Origin: Nonomuraea helvata | GTDB lineage: Bacteria; Actinomycetota; Actinomycetes; Streptosporangiales; Streptosporangiaceae | Assembly: GCF_039535785.1 (NCBI RefSeq) | Contig: NZ_BAAAXV010000001.1 | Coordinates: forward strand, 2,914,001 to 2,978,000 | Length of the DNA stretch: 64,000 nt | Direction of reading: 5' to 3' | Part shown: piece after piece, positions 29,524 through 38,203 of the stretch | Position numbering within the stretch: the first letter of the stretch is position 1 | How the letters are laid out: every line of letters starts with the position of its first letter | Made by a program: the position numbers and the translations under genes | Notes under the pieces: generated by a model | What the model was told of the DNA's origin: nothing | The model's input: only the letters and a program-made list of their open reading frames with translations | The model's database searches: none

Positions 29524-31043
29524 CGCGGATCAGGCACAACGACTACGGGGGGCTGCGGCCGCCCGCGCTGGGGGCGTGGGAGCCCTCGCTGCGGGTCTCG
29601 GTGGTCATCCCGGCCTACAACTGCGCGGAGGCGCTGGGGCGGACGGTCCCGGCGCTCGCGCGGCAGACGTACCCGGCCGAACTCATGGAAGTGGTGGTCG
29701 CGGACGACGGGAGCGAACCCCCGCTCGACGTGCCGGGCGCACGGGTCGTACGGGTCGCCGACGGGTGGGGGCGCGGCGCCGCCCGGCAGACGGGGCAGCT
29801 CGCGGCCACCGGGGACGTGATCCACTGGCTCGACTCCGACATGCTCCTCTCGGACGACCACATCGAGGCGCACATGCGCTGGCACCACCTGATCGACCAC
29901 GCGGTGGTGATCGGGGAAACCCGGTTCGTGGAGCAGCCGGGCGAGGAGGGCGTCCAGTCCGAGTACACGGCCAAGACCCTGGAGTCCTCCAGGCGGCTCA
30001 AGGACGCCGGCGCGAGCGCGTATCTGCTGCACACGGGCGCGTCCTCGTCCGTACGAGCCGATCTGCTGCGTGCGGCGGGCGGCGTGGACACTTCCCTGAA
30101 CATGGCCGAGGACACCGAGCTCGGCTGGCGGCTGGCCCAGGCGGGAGCGGTGTTCATCCCCGACGCCGAGGCCAGGGCGTGGCATGTCGGGCCCTCCACC
30201 GTGATGCTGCGGGAGAAGGAGGTGCACCGGCACAACTGGTCCTACCTCGGGGACCTCATCCCCGACCTGCGCTGGCTGCGCAGCCATCCCCGGCGGCACT
30301 GGCGGGTGCCGTACGTGCGGGTCGTGGTGGCGGCGACCGCCTACGAGGAGACGCGGGCGACCGTGGACTCGGCCCTCGCGGGCACCCTCACCGACGCGGC
30401 CGTGACGCTCGTCGGTCCCTGGGACAAGCTGACGGACGAGCGCCGCTCCAACCTGGACGACCCCCTCCTCGACCTGCGCCTGCTCCACAATCTCTACGCC
30501 CATGAGCCTCGGGTGTCGTTCGCGGAGAGCGTACCCCCCTCTGCCTCGCCGGCCCCCTTCCTGCTCAGCGTGCCCGCCGGATGGGTGCTGGGCGCCGACA
30601 CCCTTTCCAGGCTGGTACGCCACGCGGACCGCGACCTGCTCGGCCTGGTCAGCGTCGCGCTGTCGGAGGGCGCGTCCGGAGTCGCGACCGCCCGCCTGGA
30701 GCGCACGGCGGCCTTCGCCCGTGCCGCCCTGTTCGAGGGCGCGGCCGATGACCTGGTGGACGAGATGTTCGGATCCGAGTGGGTCAGCGGGGCCGAGTAC
30801 GGCCTCGCGGTGGCGGAGGAGGCCGAGCCGCTGGCCGGAGACCCGGCGAAATGGCGGGCGCTGGCCGGGGAGCGGCTGGCGGAGGTCAAGAAGCTGCGCG
30901 CGGAGGTGCAGCGGCTCGCGGCCGAGGTTGAGCGGCTGTCCGCCGAGCCTCCTGCCGACGACCGGTCCGGTGATCGGGCCGGTGATCGGAATGGCCGTGG
31001 CGGGTTGAGCTCGCTGATCAGACTCCTGCGGAGCGCCGGATGA
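29520..31043 (+). CDS. glycosyltransferase, GT2 domain plus second globular half (paralogue 3 of 4)
   Basis: A 507-residue member of the island's GT2 family. Motifs are RHNDYGGLRPPALGAWEP, VSVVIPAYNCAEALGRTV, DxD as LDSDMLL, RWHH, and AEDTELGWRLAQAG. The second half runs from WRVPYVRVVV through VPAGWVLGADTLSRL and ARLERTAAFARA. A short coiled coil (about 445-475) and the tail LSSLIRLLRSAG end the chain. ATGA overlaps join it to the membrane protein upstream and to the 691-residue enzyme downstream, so this is a tight four-gene operon (29086-34785). Confidence 0.85.
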   Translation: MTRIRHNDYGGLRPPALGAWEPSLRVSVVIPAYNCAEALGRTVPALARQTYPAELMEVVVADDGSEPPLDVPGARVVRVADGWGRGAARQTGQLAATGDVIHWLDSDMLLSDDHIEAHMRWHHLIDHAVVIGETRFVEQPGEEGVQSEYTAKTLESSRRLKDAGASAYLLHTGASSSVRADLLRAAGGVDTSLNMAEDTELGWRLAQAGAVFIPDAEARAWHVGPSTVMLREKEVHRHNWSYLGDLIPDLRWLRSHPRRHWRVPYVRVVVAATAYEETRATVDSALAGTLTDAAVTLVGPWDKLTDERRSNLDDPLLDLRLLHNLYAHEPRVSFAESVPPSASPAPFLLSVPAGWVLGADTLSRLVRHADRDLLGLVSVALSEGASGVATARLERTAAFARAALFEGAADDLVDEMFGSEWVSGAEYGLAVAEEAEPLAGDPAKWRALAGERLAEVKKLRAEVQRLAAEVERLSAEPPADDRSGDRAGDRNGRGGLSSLIRLLRSAG

Positions 31044-33115
31044 TCCGGCAGTTGCTGGCGGAGCTGCGCGGGGCGCGCGTCTTCTTCGCCGGGATCGACG
31101 ACGTCGCCCCAATCTACGCCGACACGTCCCGGGACGTCCTGGACCTCGATCGGGACCTGCTGGAGCCGTCGGCCGAGCCGGAGCAGGCGGGCGAGGTTCT
31201 GGTGCTGGCCAGGACGCCGGCCGACCTGCGCAGGATCGCCACGCTGCACAAGCTGTTGCCGCCGGCCGGGCGGGTGGTGGTGGCCGTACTGGACACGCCG
31301 GCCTCTCACCCGGCGCCGGTGCCCATGCCGACGCCCGCGCACCGGTGGCGGTCTCTGACCGATCTGCGGGTGTACCAGCCCAAGAACCGGGTCTGGGTGG
31401 TCGATGCCCGTTTCTCCGCGTCCACGCCCGCGGGCCGTACCGTGACGGCGACGGCGCGGGCGTTCGCGGGACACCGCCTCGACGTCATCGCGGCACCCGC
31501 GGCGGCGATCGCGGGCGTCGGGGCGGCGGACTGGCGTCCCGGCGACCCGAACGCGACCCCGGCCGAGATCACGGGGCCGGTGCCGGAGCGGGTGGGCGCG
31601 CCGGGCAGCGACGTGGTGCTCAGGACGCTCGGGCACCCGTCGGTGGAGCACGCGTTCGACGCCGACCAGGCCGCATCGGCCGGGAGCGCGCGCGTCGCGG
31701 CGACGGCCGGGAGCGTGGGTGCTGCGGTGGCGGCTGACCACGCCGGGGACGCATCGCGCGCCGACGGTGCCGGCGACGCGTCGCACGCCGACGGCGCCGA
31801 GCCCGGTGACGACGAGGTCGTCGAGTGGGCCGGGGACCAGACGCCCATCGAGCGCCCGACGCTGCGGGCCGCGAGCTGGGAGCGCCTGGGCCGCCCCGGT
31901 ATGGGCGACTCGCCGCTGACCGACCCCGACGTGCTGGGCGAGCCGTCCATGATCCCGCCCGTGGACGAACGGCTCGTGAACCCCCAGGGTTTCGTCACCA
32001 CCCCGTCACGCGGCATGGCGTCGCTGGCCGAGCGGGACGGCCGCTGGTCGGTGGTGCTGGACGGAAAGGTCGTGACGTCGTTCGCCGAGTCGGGCGGTGT
32101 CACGGACGCGGACGTGGCCAGGTTGCGGCAGATCCGCGGCATCGAGGTGGACTGGCGGCACGCGCACAGCGGTCCGCTGGCCGCCGTACGGGTGCTGGCC
32201 GGACTGGCCGCCGCCGGGGTGCCGCTGCGTGCGCAGACGGTGCCGCGCTGGGCGGGCGCGCTGGGCGACGAGATCATCGGGCTCATCGAGCGCTGCCCGG
32301 ACCTCGCGGACGACCTGCGGCGCGAGGAGCACAGCATCCGCCTGCGCCGCGCCGCGCTCCGCACCCACGGCGTCGCCGCACGATGGGAGCAGCTCGGCGC
32401 CCCCGCGCCCGCTCCCCCGCTCACCTCGGTCCTGCTGGCGACCCGCCGTACCGACATGGTGTCGTTCGCGCTCGACCAGGTCGCCCTCCAGCGCGGCGCG
32501 CAGCTCGAGGTGGTCCTCGCCCTGCACGGCGTCCCCAAGGACCACCCGGACGTGGCGAAGGCGATCGACGCGTTCGAGAGCCCGCTGACCGTGCTCGAGG
32601 CCGACCAGCAGGCCGTGTTCGGCGAGGTGCTGAACGACGCGGCCGCGCGGGCCTCGGGGTCGTTCCTGCTGAAGATGGACGACGACGACTGGTACGGCCC
32701 CGACTTCCTGTCCGACCTGCTGCTGGCGCATTCGTACTCGGGCGCCCAGGTGGTCGGCACGGTGCCGGAGTTCGTGTACCTGTCGTCCATCGACGTCACC
32801 GTGCACCGCAAGCAGGTGACCGAGCAGATCACCAGCTTCGTCGCCGGAGGGACGATCCTGGTGGAGCGGTCGGCGTTCCAGGCGGTGGGCGGGTTCAGGC
32901 CGCTGCGGCGCTCGGTGGACACGCAGTTCCAGGAGGCCCTGCAGGCGGCCGGCGGGCAGATCTACCGTACGCACGGGCTCGGCTACATCCTGCGCAGGGG
33001 CCCGGCGGCCAACCACACGTGGCAGGAGCCGATCGGGACGTTCCTGCAGCGCAACAGGCAGCAGTGGCGCGGCTTCCGCCCGAACGCCCTCATGGCCATG
33101 GACGGGACCCCATGA
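31040..33115 (+). CDS. large glycosyltransferase with DDDDWYG motif (long form)
   Basis: A 691-residue protein. Residues 1-190 are an extra domain (MIRQLLAELRGARVFFAGID...) with a Rossmann-like alternation and no recognised motif. Residues about 195-275 are an Ala/Asp/Gly-rich linker. From about 325 to the end it aligns with the short enzyme at 27778-28851, sharing LRREEHSIRLRR, the metal motif KMDDDDWYGPDFLSDL, FVAGGTILVERSAFQ, YRTHGLGYILRRG and WRGFRPNALM. The extra N-terminal domain may bind an acceptor or a partner. It is coupled by ATGA overlaps on both sides. Confidence 0.82.
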   Translation: MIRQLLAELRGARVFFAGIDDVAPIYADTSRDVLDLDRDLLEPSAEPEQAGEVLVLARTPADLRRIATLHKLLPPAGRVVVAVLDTPASHPAPVPMPTPAHRWRSLTDLRVYQPKNRVWVVDARFSASTPAGRTVTATARAFAGHRLDVIAAPAAAIAGVGAADWRPGDPNATPAEITGPVPERVGAPGSDVVLRTLGHPSVEHAFDADQAASAGSARVAATAGSVGAAVAADHAGDASRADGAGDASHADGAEPGDDEVVEWAGDQTPIERPTLRAASWERLGRPGMGDSPLTDPDVLGEPSMIPPVDERLVNPQGFVTTPSRGMASLAERDGRWSVVLDGKVVTSFAESGGVTDADVARLRQIRGIEVDWRHAHSGPLAAVRVLAGLAAAGVPLRAQTVPRWAGALGDEIIGLIERCPDLADDLRREEHSIRLRRAALRTHGVAARWEQLGAPAPAPPLTSVLLATRRTDMVSFALDQVALQRGAQLEVVLALHGVPKDHPDVAKAIDAFESPLTVLEADQQAVFGEVLNDAAARASGSFLLKMDDDDWYGPDFLSDLLLAHSYSGAQVVGTVPEFVYLSSIDVTVHRKQVTEQITSFVAGGTILVERSAFQAVGGFRPLRRSVDTQFQEALQAAGGQIYRTHGLGYILRRGPAANHTWQEPIGTFLQRNRQQWRGFRPNALMAMDGTP

Positions 33116-34785
33116 CAGGCATTCCACGCATCCGGCGCAACGACTTCAGTGTTCTCACCCCGCCCGCGCTGGGCGAATGGGAGCCCACGCTCACCGTCAC
33201 CGTCGTCATCCCGGTCCACGACCGCCAGGAGACGCTGGACCTCGCCCTGGCCGCCCTCTCCGCCCAGAGCTATCCCGAGCACCTCATCGACGTCATCGTC
33301 GTGGACGACGGCAGCACCACCCCGCTCCGCCTCCCCGAGATCGTCCCGGCGAAGACCACGCTGATGTCCAGCCCGCCCGGCGGCTGGGGCCGGGCCTGGG
33401 CCGTGCAGGCGGGCCTGGACGCCGCGACAGGCGAGGTCGTGTTCGTCCTGGACTCCGACATGGTCCCGCACCGGCGGCACGTGGAGGCCCAGCTCCGCTG
33501 GCACCACCTGGCTCCGTACGTGGTGGCGCTGGGCTGGATCGACTTCACCGCCGCCACCGACCTCCCGACGCAGGAGCAGGTACGCCGGGCGCTGGAGACG
33601 GGGAAGGAGGGCGAGCTCTTCCCCCTCGCGCCGCACCGCCACGACTGGGCCGAGCGGATCATCCACGACCACGACGGCCTGCGCACCGCCTCGAGCTCGC
33701 TGGCCACCCGCGTCCACGTGGGCGCCACGGTGTCCTACCCGGCCGCCCTGCTGCGCTCGATCGGCGGCATGGACACGTCCCTGGTGCTGGCCGAGGACAC
33801 GGAGCTGGGCTACCGCCTCACCCAGGCGGGCGCGGTGTTCGTGCCGGACCCGGAGTCGCGTGCGTGGCACATCGGGCTCCCGACGGCGATGCGCGACTTC
33901 GCGGCGCTGAAGCGGTACAACGACCCGTACATCGCCGACCGGGTCCCCTACCGCCGCTACCTGCGTACCGGCGCCGGCCGCCAGTGGCTGGTGCCGTACG
34001 TGGACGCGACGGTGCAGGCGGGCTCGTACGAGGACGTCCGGGCCACGGTCGACGCCCTCCTGGCGAGCTCGCTCCCGGACATCAGGGTCACCGTCCCCGG
34101 CCCCTGGGACGCGCTGGACGACGGACGCCGCTCCCCGCTCGCCGACCCGTACCTCGACCTGCGCCTCATCCACGCGAACTTCGCCCACGACCCCCGCGTC
34201 CACCTGGCCACGCCCCTCGAGGGCACGCCTCCGTTCCGGCTCTCGGTCCCGCCTGGCTGGGTGCTCTCGAAGGACACGGTGGAACGCCTGGTGGCCCACA
34301 TGGAGGAGCACGACCTGGGCGCCCTCAGCGTGGCCCTGGAAGAGACGGCGGCGGGCGTCACGACCGCCCGCCTGGACCGTACGGCGGCACACTCCCGGGC
34401 CGCGCTGGTGGCCGCACCGGACGACGACTGGGACGACCTCGTCGACGCCCTCTTCGGTCTGGAGTGGCTGGACGGGGAGAGCTGGGGCTTCACCCGCCGT
34501 CCCACCGTCTATCCGCCGCGCAGGAAGCCGGTCCCGGAGCTCGACCGGCTCGCGGCCGCCCACGACAAGGAGATCGCGCTCTACCGCAAGCGCGTGGCCG
34601 CGCTACGGGCGGAGGTCGCGCAGCTGCGGCGGGAGGCGGGCAAGAACGGCAGGGACGCGGCCCGCTGGCGCGGGAAGGCCGAGTCGTGGCGCAGGGAGGC
34701 GGTCCGCCTCGCCCGCGCCCAGAACCGCACGGTGCTCAAGAGAGCCGTCCGCAAGGTCCGCGGCCTGGCCTTCCCCGACGCCTAG
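33112..34785 (+). CDS. glycosyltransferase, GT2 domain plus second globular half (paralogue 4 of 4)
   Basis: A 557-residue member of the same family, starting MTGIPRIRRNDFSVLTPPAL. It has VTVVIPVHDRQETLDLALAA, DxD as LDSDMVP, RWHH, AEDTELGYRLTQAG, a second half from WLVPYVDATVQ with VPPGWVLSKDTVERL, then a coiled coil (about 490-535) and the basic tail [16 protein letters not shown]. It is the last gene of the plus-strand operon. Its TAG stop shares the bases CTAG with the stop of the convergent hom gene, so there is no space for a separate terminator. Confidence 0.85.
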   Translation: MTGIPRIRRNDFSVLTPPALGEWEPTLTVTVVIPVHDRQETLDLALAALSAQSYPEHLIDVIVVDDGSTTPLRLPEIVPAKTTLMSSPPGGWGRAWAVQAGLDAATGEVVFVLDSDMVPHRRHVEAQLRWHHLAPYVVALGWIDFTAATDLPTQEQVRRALETGKEGELFPLAPHRHDWAERIIHDHDGLRTASSSLATRVHVGATVSYPAALLRSIGGMDTSLVLAEDTELGYRLTQAGAVFVPDPESRAWHIGLPTAMRDFAALKRYNDPYIADRVPYRRYLRTGAGRQWLVPYVDATVQAGSYEDVRATVDALLASSLPDIRVTVPGPWDALDDGRRSPLADPYLDLRLIHANFAHDPRVHLATPLEGTPPFRLSVPPGWVLSKDTVERLVAHMEEHDLGALSVALEETAAGVTTARLDRTAAHSRAALVAAPDDDWDDLVDALFGLEWLDGESWGFTRRPTVYPPRRKPVPELDRLAAAHDKEIALYRKRVAALRAEVAQLRREAGKNGRDAARWRGKAESWRREAVRLARAQNRTVLKRAVRKVRGLAFPDA

Positions 34786-36071
34786 TCGTCGCCCTCGACG
34801 CGCATCACGCTGGCCACGGCGCGTACGATGTCGAGGTCCCGCAGCTCCTCCATGGTCGCCGACAGCGCCGCGTCGGTGGCGCGGTGGGTGACGATGACGA
34901 GCTGGGCGTCGTCGCCGTGCCCCTCCTGGCGCACCGTCTGGATCGACACGTCGTGCTTGGCGAACAGCTCGGCCACCCGCGCCAGCACGCCCGGCTTGTC
35001 GGCCACGTCGAGAGCCACGTGGCAGCGCGTGACCGTGTCGCCCATGGGGTGGGCCGACAGGTCCGCGTACGTCGACTCCTCCGGCCCGCGCGTGCCCGCC
35101 AGGCGGTTTCTGGCGACGGCCACCAGGTCGCCCAGGACGGCGGAGGCCGTGGGCGCGCCGCCCGCCCCCTTGCCGTAGAACATGAGCTGCCCCGCCGACT
35201 CCGCCTCCACGAAGACCGCGTTGTACGCCTCCCGCACCCCGGCCAGCGGATGCGTCCGCGGGATCATCGCCGGGTGCACCCGCACCCCGAACGAGCGGCC
35301 GTCGTCCGAGCGGGCGCAGATGGCCAGCAGCTTGATGACGTAGCCCATGGCCTTGGCCGAGGCCACGTCGGTGGCGGTGATCTCGGTGATGCCCTCCCGG
35401 TGCACGTCGGCGGCCGTGACGCGGCTGTGGAAGGCGAGGCCGGCCAGGATGGCGGCCTTGGCGGCGGCGTCGAAGCCCTCGACGTCGGCCGTCGGGTCGG
35501 CCTCCGCGTAGCCGAGGGTCTGGGCCTCCTCCAGGGCGTCGGTGAAGGACGCTCCGGTCGTGTCCATCTTGTCGAGGATGTAGTTGGTGGTGCCGTTCAC
35601 GATGCCGAGCACCCGCTTGACGTGGTCGCCGGCCAGCGACTCGCGCAGGGGGCGCAGCAGCGGGATGGCGCCGGCCACGCTGGCCTCGAAGTAGAGGTCG
35701 CCGTTGCCCTTCCGCGCGGCCTCGTGCAGGGTGGCGCCGTCCTCGGCCAGCAGCGCCTTGTTGGCCGTGACCACGGACTTGCCCCTGGACAGGGCCGAGA
35801 CGATCAGCGTGCGGGCGGGCTCGATGCCGCCGATGACCTCGATGACGATGTCGACGTCGTCGCGCGTGACCAGCGCCTCGGCGTCGGTCGTGAACAGCGC
35901 GGGATCGATCTCCACGTCACGCTTGCGGCCGAGCCGGCGCACCGCGACCCCGGCCAGCTCCAGCGGGGCGCCGATGCGCGCGGCGAGGTCGGCGGCCTGG
36001 TCGTGCATGAGCCTGATGACCTGCGTGCCGACGACGCCGCAGCCCAGGAGGGCCACCTTCAGCGGTTTCAC
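34782..36071 (-). CDS. hom: homoserine dehydrogenase
   Basis: NAD(P)-dependent reduction of aspartate semialdehyde to homoserine, 429 residues. The Rossmann motif [13 protein letters not shown] opens the chain. The catalytic domain has [14 protein letters not shown], and a C-terminal ACT domain starts about residue 350 ([20 protein letters not shown]), which suggests feedback inhibition by threonine. The start is GTG 36071, overlapping the lysA stop (GTGA). In Streptomyces thrC follows hom directly. Here the next gene is the convergent glycosyltransferase operon. Confidence 0.96.
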   Translation of the reverse strand: MKPLKVALLGCGVVGTQVIRLMHDQAADLAARIGAPLELAGVAVRRLGRKRDVEIDPALFTTDAEALVTRDDVDIVIEVIGGIEPARTLIVSALSRGKSVVTANKALLAEDGATLHEAARKGNGDLYFEASVAGAIPLLRPLRESLAGDHVKRVLGIVNGTTNYILDKMDTTGASFTDALEEAQTLGYAEADPTADVEGFDAAAKAAILAGLAFHSRVTAADVHREGITEITATDVASAKAMGYVIKLLAICARSDDGRSFGVRVHPAMIPRTHPLAGVREAYNAVFVEAESAGQLMFYGKGAGGAPTASAVLGDLVAVARNRLAGTRGPEESTYADLSAHPMGDTVTRCHVALDVADKPGVLARVAELFAKHDVSIQTVRQEGHGDDAQLVIVTHRATDAALSATMEELRDLDIVRAVASVMRVEGDD

Positions 36072-37450
36072 AGCTGCCCCCTCAACAGGTCGTCCTCAGT
36101 CTCGCCCCGCACGATCACGCGCGACTCGCCACCGGAGACGGCGACCACGGCGGGCTTGGGCAGGTAGTTGTAGTTGCTGGCCAGCGAGCGGCAGTAGGCG
36201 CCCGTCGCGGCCACCGCGATCAGGTCGCCGGGCGCGAGGTCGGCGGGCAGGTGGCAGTCGCGCACGAGGATGTCGCCGCTCTCGCAGTGCTTGCCGACCA
36301 GGCGGCTGAGCATCGGCTCGGCGGCGCTCTCGCGGCTGGCGAGCACGGCGGTGTATTCGGCGCCGTAGAGCGCGGTGCGCACGTTGTCGCTCATGCCGCC
36401 GTCGACGCTCACGTACGTGCGCAGGCCCTCGACGTCCTTGATGGTGCCGACCTCGTAGAGGGTGATGCCCCCGGAGCCGACGACGGTGCGCCCCGGCTCC
36501 ACGGTCAGCCTGGGCACGGGCAGACCGGCGTCCGTGCACACCTTGGTGACGATCTCGCGCAGGCCGTCGGCCAGCTCCTTGATGTCGGGCGCCTCGTCGC
36601 CCTCGACGTAGGCGATGCCGTAGCCGCCGCCGAGGTCGAGCTCGGGGAGCACGACGCCGTGCTCCTCCTTGATCTCCACGAGCAGCGCGGTCAGGCGCCT
36701 GGCGGCCACCTCGAACCCGGCCGTGTCGACGATCTGGGACCCGATGTGCGAGTGGAGCCCGACCAGCTCGAGCTGCGGGAGGGCGAGGACGCGGCGCACG
36801 GCCTCGGCGGCCGCCCCGGTGTTGAGCGACAGCCCGAACTTCTGGTCGTCGTGCGCCGTCGCGATGAACTCGTGCGTGTGCGCCTCGACCCCGGTGGTCA
36901 CCCGGATCATCACCTTGGGCCGCTTGCCCAGCTGCTCGGCGAGGTAGCCGAGCCTGGCGATCTCCTCGTACGAGTCGGCCACGATGTGCCCGACCCCGGC
37001 CTCGAGGGCCCTGGTCAGCTCGGCGAGCGACTTGTTGTTGCCGTGCATCGTGATGCGCTCCGGCGGGAACCCGACGCTGAGCGCGACCGCCAGCTCGCCG
37101 CTGCTGGCCACGTCGAGCCCGAGGCCCTCGTCGTGGAGCCAGCGCACGATCTCCTTGCACAGGAACGCCTTGCCCGCGTAGTGGACCTCGGAGCCGGCGA
37201 AGGCCGTGGCGTAGTCGCGCATGCGCGAGCGCACGTCGGCCTCGTCGAGCACGTAGAGCGGCGTGCCGTGCTCGCGGGCCAGATCGCGCACGTCCACGCC
37301 GCCGACAGTGAGCGCGCCATCGGTCCGGGTCGACGTTCGCGGCCAGATCGCGGGGTTGATCCGGTTGAGGTCTGCGGGCGCCACCGGCGGGCGCTCGTGG
37401 GGCAGCATCTCGGCATGCCGGTCCCCGGCGGGATGGACGAATCGGCTCAC
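36068..37450 (-). CDS. lysA: diaminopimelate decarboxylase
   Basis: A PLP enzyme making L-lysine from meso-diaminopimelate, 460 residues. The PLP lysine is K94 in [33 protein letters not shown] and the CESGDIL motif near the C-terminus are present. GTG 37450 gives [16 protein letters not shown], which matches the N-terminus I remember from streptomycete LysA. A longer in-frame upstream reading is rejected. It is coupled to hom downstream. The upstream gap (37451-37570) has an AT-rich stretch at about 37528-37565 that may hold its promoter. Confidence 0.96.
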   Translation of the reverse strand: MSRFVHPAGDRHAEMLPHERPPVAPADLNRINPAIWPRTSTRTDGALTVGGVDVRDLAREHGTPLYVLDEADVRSRMRDYATAFAGSEVHYAGKAFLCKEIVRWLHDEGLGLDVASSGELAVALSVGFPPERITMHGNNKSLAELTRALEAGVGHIVADSYEEIARLGYLAEQLGKRPKVMIRVTTGVEAHTHEFIATAHDDQKFGLSLNTGAAAEAVRRVLALPQLELVGLHSHIGSQIVDTAGFEVAARRLTALLVEIKEEHGVVLPELDLGGGYGIAYVEGDEAPDIKELADGLREIVTKVCTDAGLPVPRLTVEPGRTVVGSGGITLYEVGTIKDVEGLRTYVSVDGGMSDNVRTALYGAEYTAVLASRESAAEPMLSRLVGKHCESGDILVRDCHLPADLAPGDLIAVAATGAYCRSLASNYNYLPKPAVVAVSGGESRVIVRGETEDDLLRGQL

Positions 37451-37570
37451 CCGATCGAGGCTATCGGAACCGCAAGTAAGCCATGACCCACTGACCACGT
37501 ATCGAGACGCGATCAAGCTCCACAAGGGATATTTTTACGATTTTTCGCCATTTGGCCGGATATTTTCTGC

Positions 37571-38194
37571 TCACATTCGCTCGGGTCCGGGCAGCACATT
37601 CCGTACGGCCTCCGCCAGCCGCACCCGCGCCGTGTGCACCGGCCCCGGCGGCTCGTCGCCGACCGGCACGGCGGGCGCGCGCTCGTGCGCGTCGTGATAG
37701 GCCAGCGCCAGCCGCACCAGGTACGCCTCCCACCCCGGCTGCCTGCTGACCATCCGCCCCGGGATCTCGGCCAGCACCCGCAGCACCTGCCGGTCGTACG
37801 GATCGTCAAGCAGTTCGCCCCTGAAACCCTCGGCCGCCACCCCGAGCTCCCGCGCCCAGCGGAGCACCGCACAGGCCCGCGCATGCCCGTAGCGCACCAC
37901 GAACCCGGGGTTGTCCCATGTGCGGGGGAAGTCCGGCCAGGCCGGCTCCGGGAGGTCGGCGGGCTCCATCGACTCCAGCAGCATGCCGGGCACCGCCACG
38001 GTGATCCGCAGGAGGCCGTCGCCCCGCACCTCCACGCCGGCCACCCCGGGCACCGCCCGCACCCGGTCGGCGAGCGCGTGTGCGGGCAGCCGCCGCCGCA
38101 GGGCCGCCGCGGAGACGTACACCGCCTCCCGCTCCCACGAGCCCTCCGGCGCGGGCGGCTCCCCCAGCACGCCGGCCAGCTCCCGTGCGATCAC
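37571..38194 (-). CDS. nrtL: ArgS-related DALR anticodon-binding-domain protein (NrtL-like)
   Basis: A 207-residue protein made of the C-terminal, tRNA-anticodon-binding part of arginyl-tRNA synthetases, without the HIGH/KMSKS catalytic domain. Residues 25-70 resemble the additional N-terminal-like region (YVSAAALRRRLPAHALADRV). The helical DALR domain runs from about 95 (VVRYGHARACAVLRWA) to the end (ARVRLAEAVRNVLPG). Such stand-alone proteins sit before lysA in streptomycetes and are called NrtL. The function is unknown; a tRNA-binding or regulatory role is inferred. GTG start. It lies 9 bp after the glycosyltransferase gene 38204-40048 on the same strand. Confidence 0.75.
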   Translation of the reverse strand: MIARELAGVLGEPPAPEGSWEREAVYVSAAALRRRLPAHALADRVRAVPGVAGVEVRGDGLLRITVAVPGMLLESMEPADLPEPAWPDFPRTWDNPGFVVRYGHARACAVLRWARELGVAAEGFRGELLDDPYDRQVLRVLAEIPGRMVSRQPGWEAYLVRLALAYHDAHERAPAVPVGDEPPGPVHTARVRLAEAVRNVLPGPERM

Positions 38195-38203
38195 ACCACG
38201 ACT

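Noticed and set aside
24399..34785. Glycosyltransferase island as a recent prophage or integrative element
   Set aside because: No integrase, direct-repeat ends, tRNA target or composition shift was seen.
33177..36167. 996-codon plus-strand frame crossing the glycosyltransferase end and running antisense to hom
   Set aside because: It spans two convergent genes in another frame, shows no family motif and is explained by GC bias.
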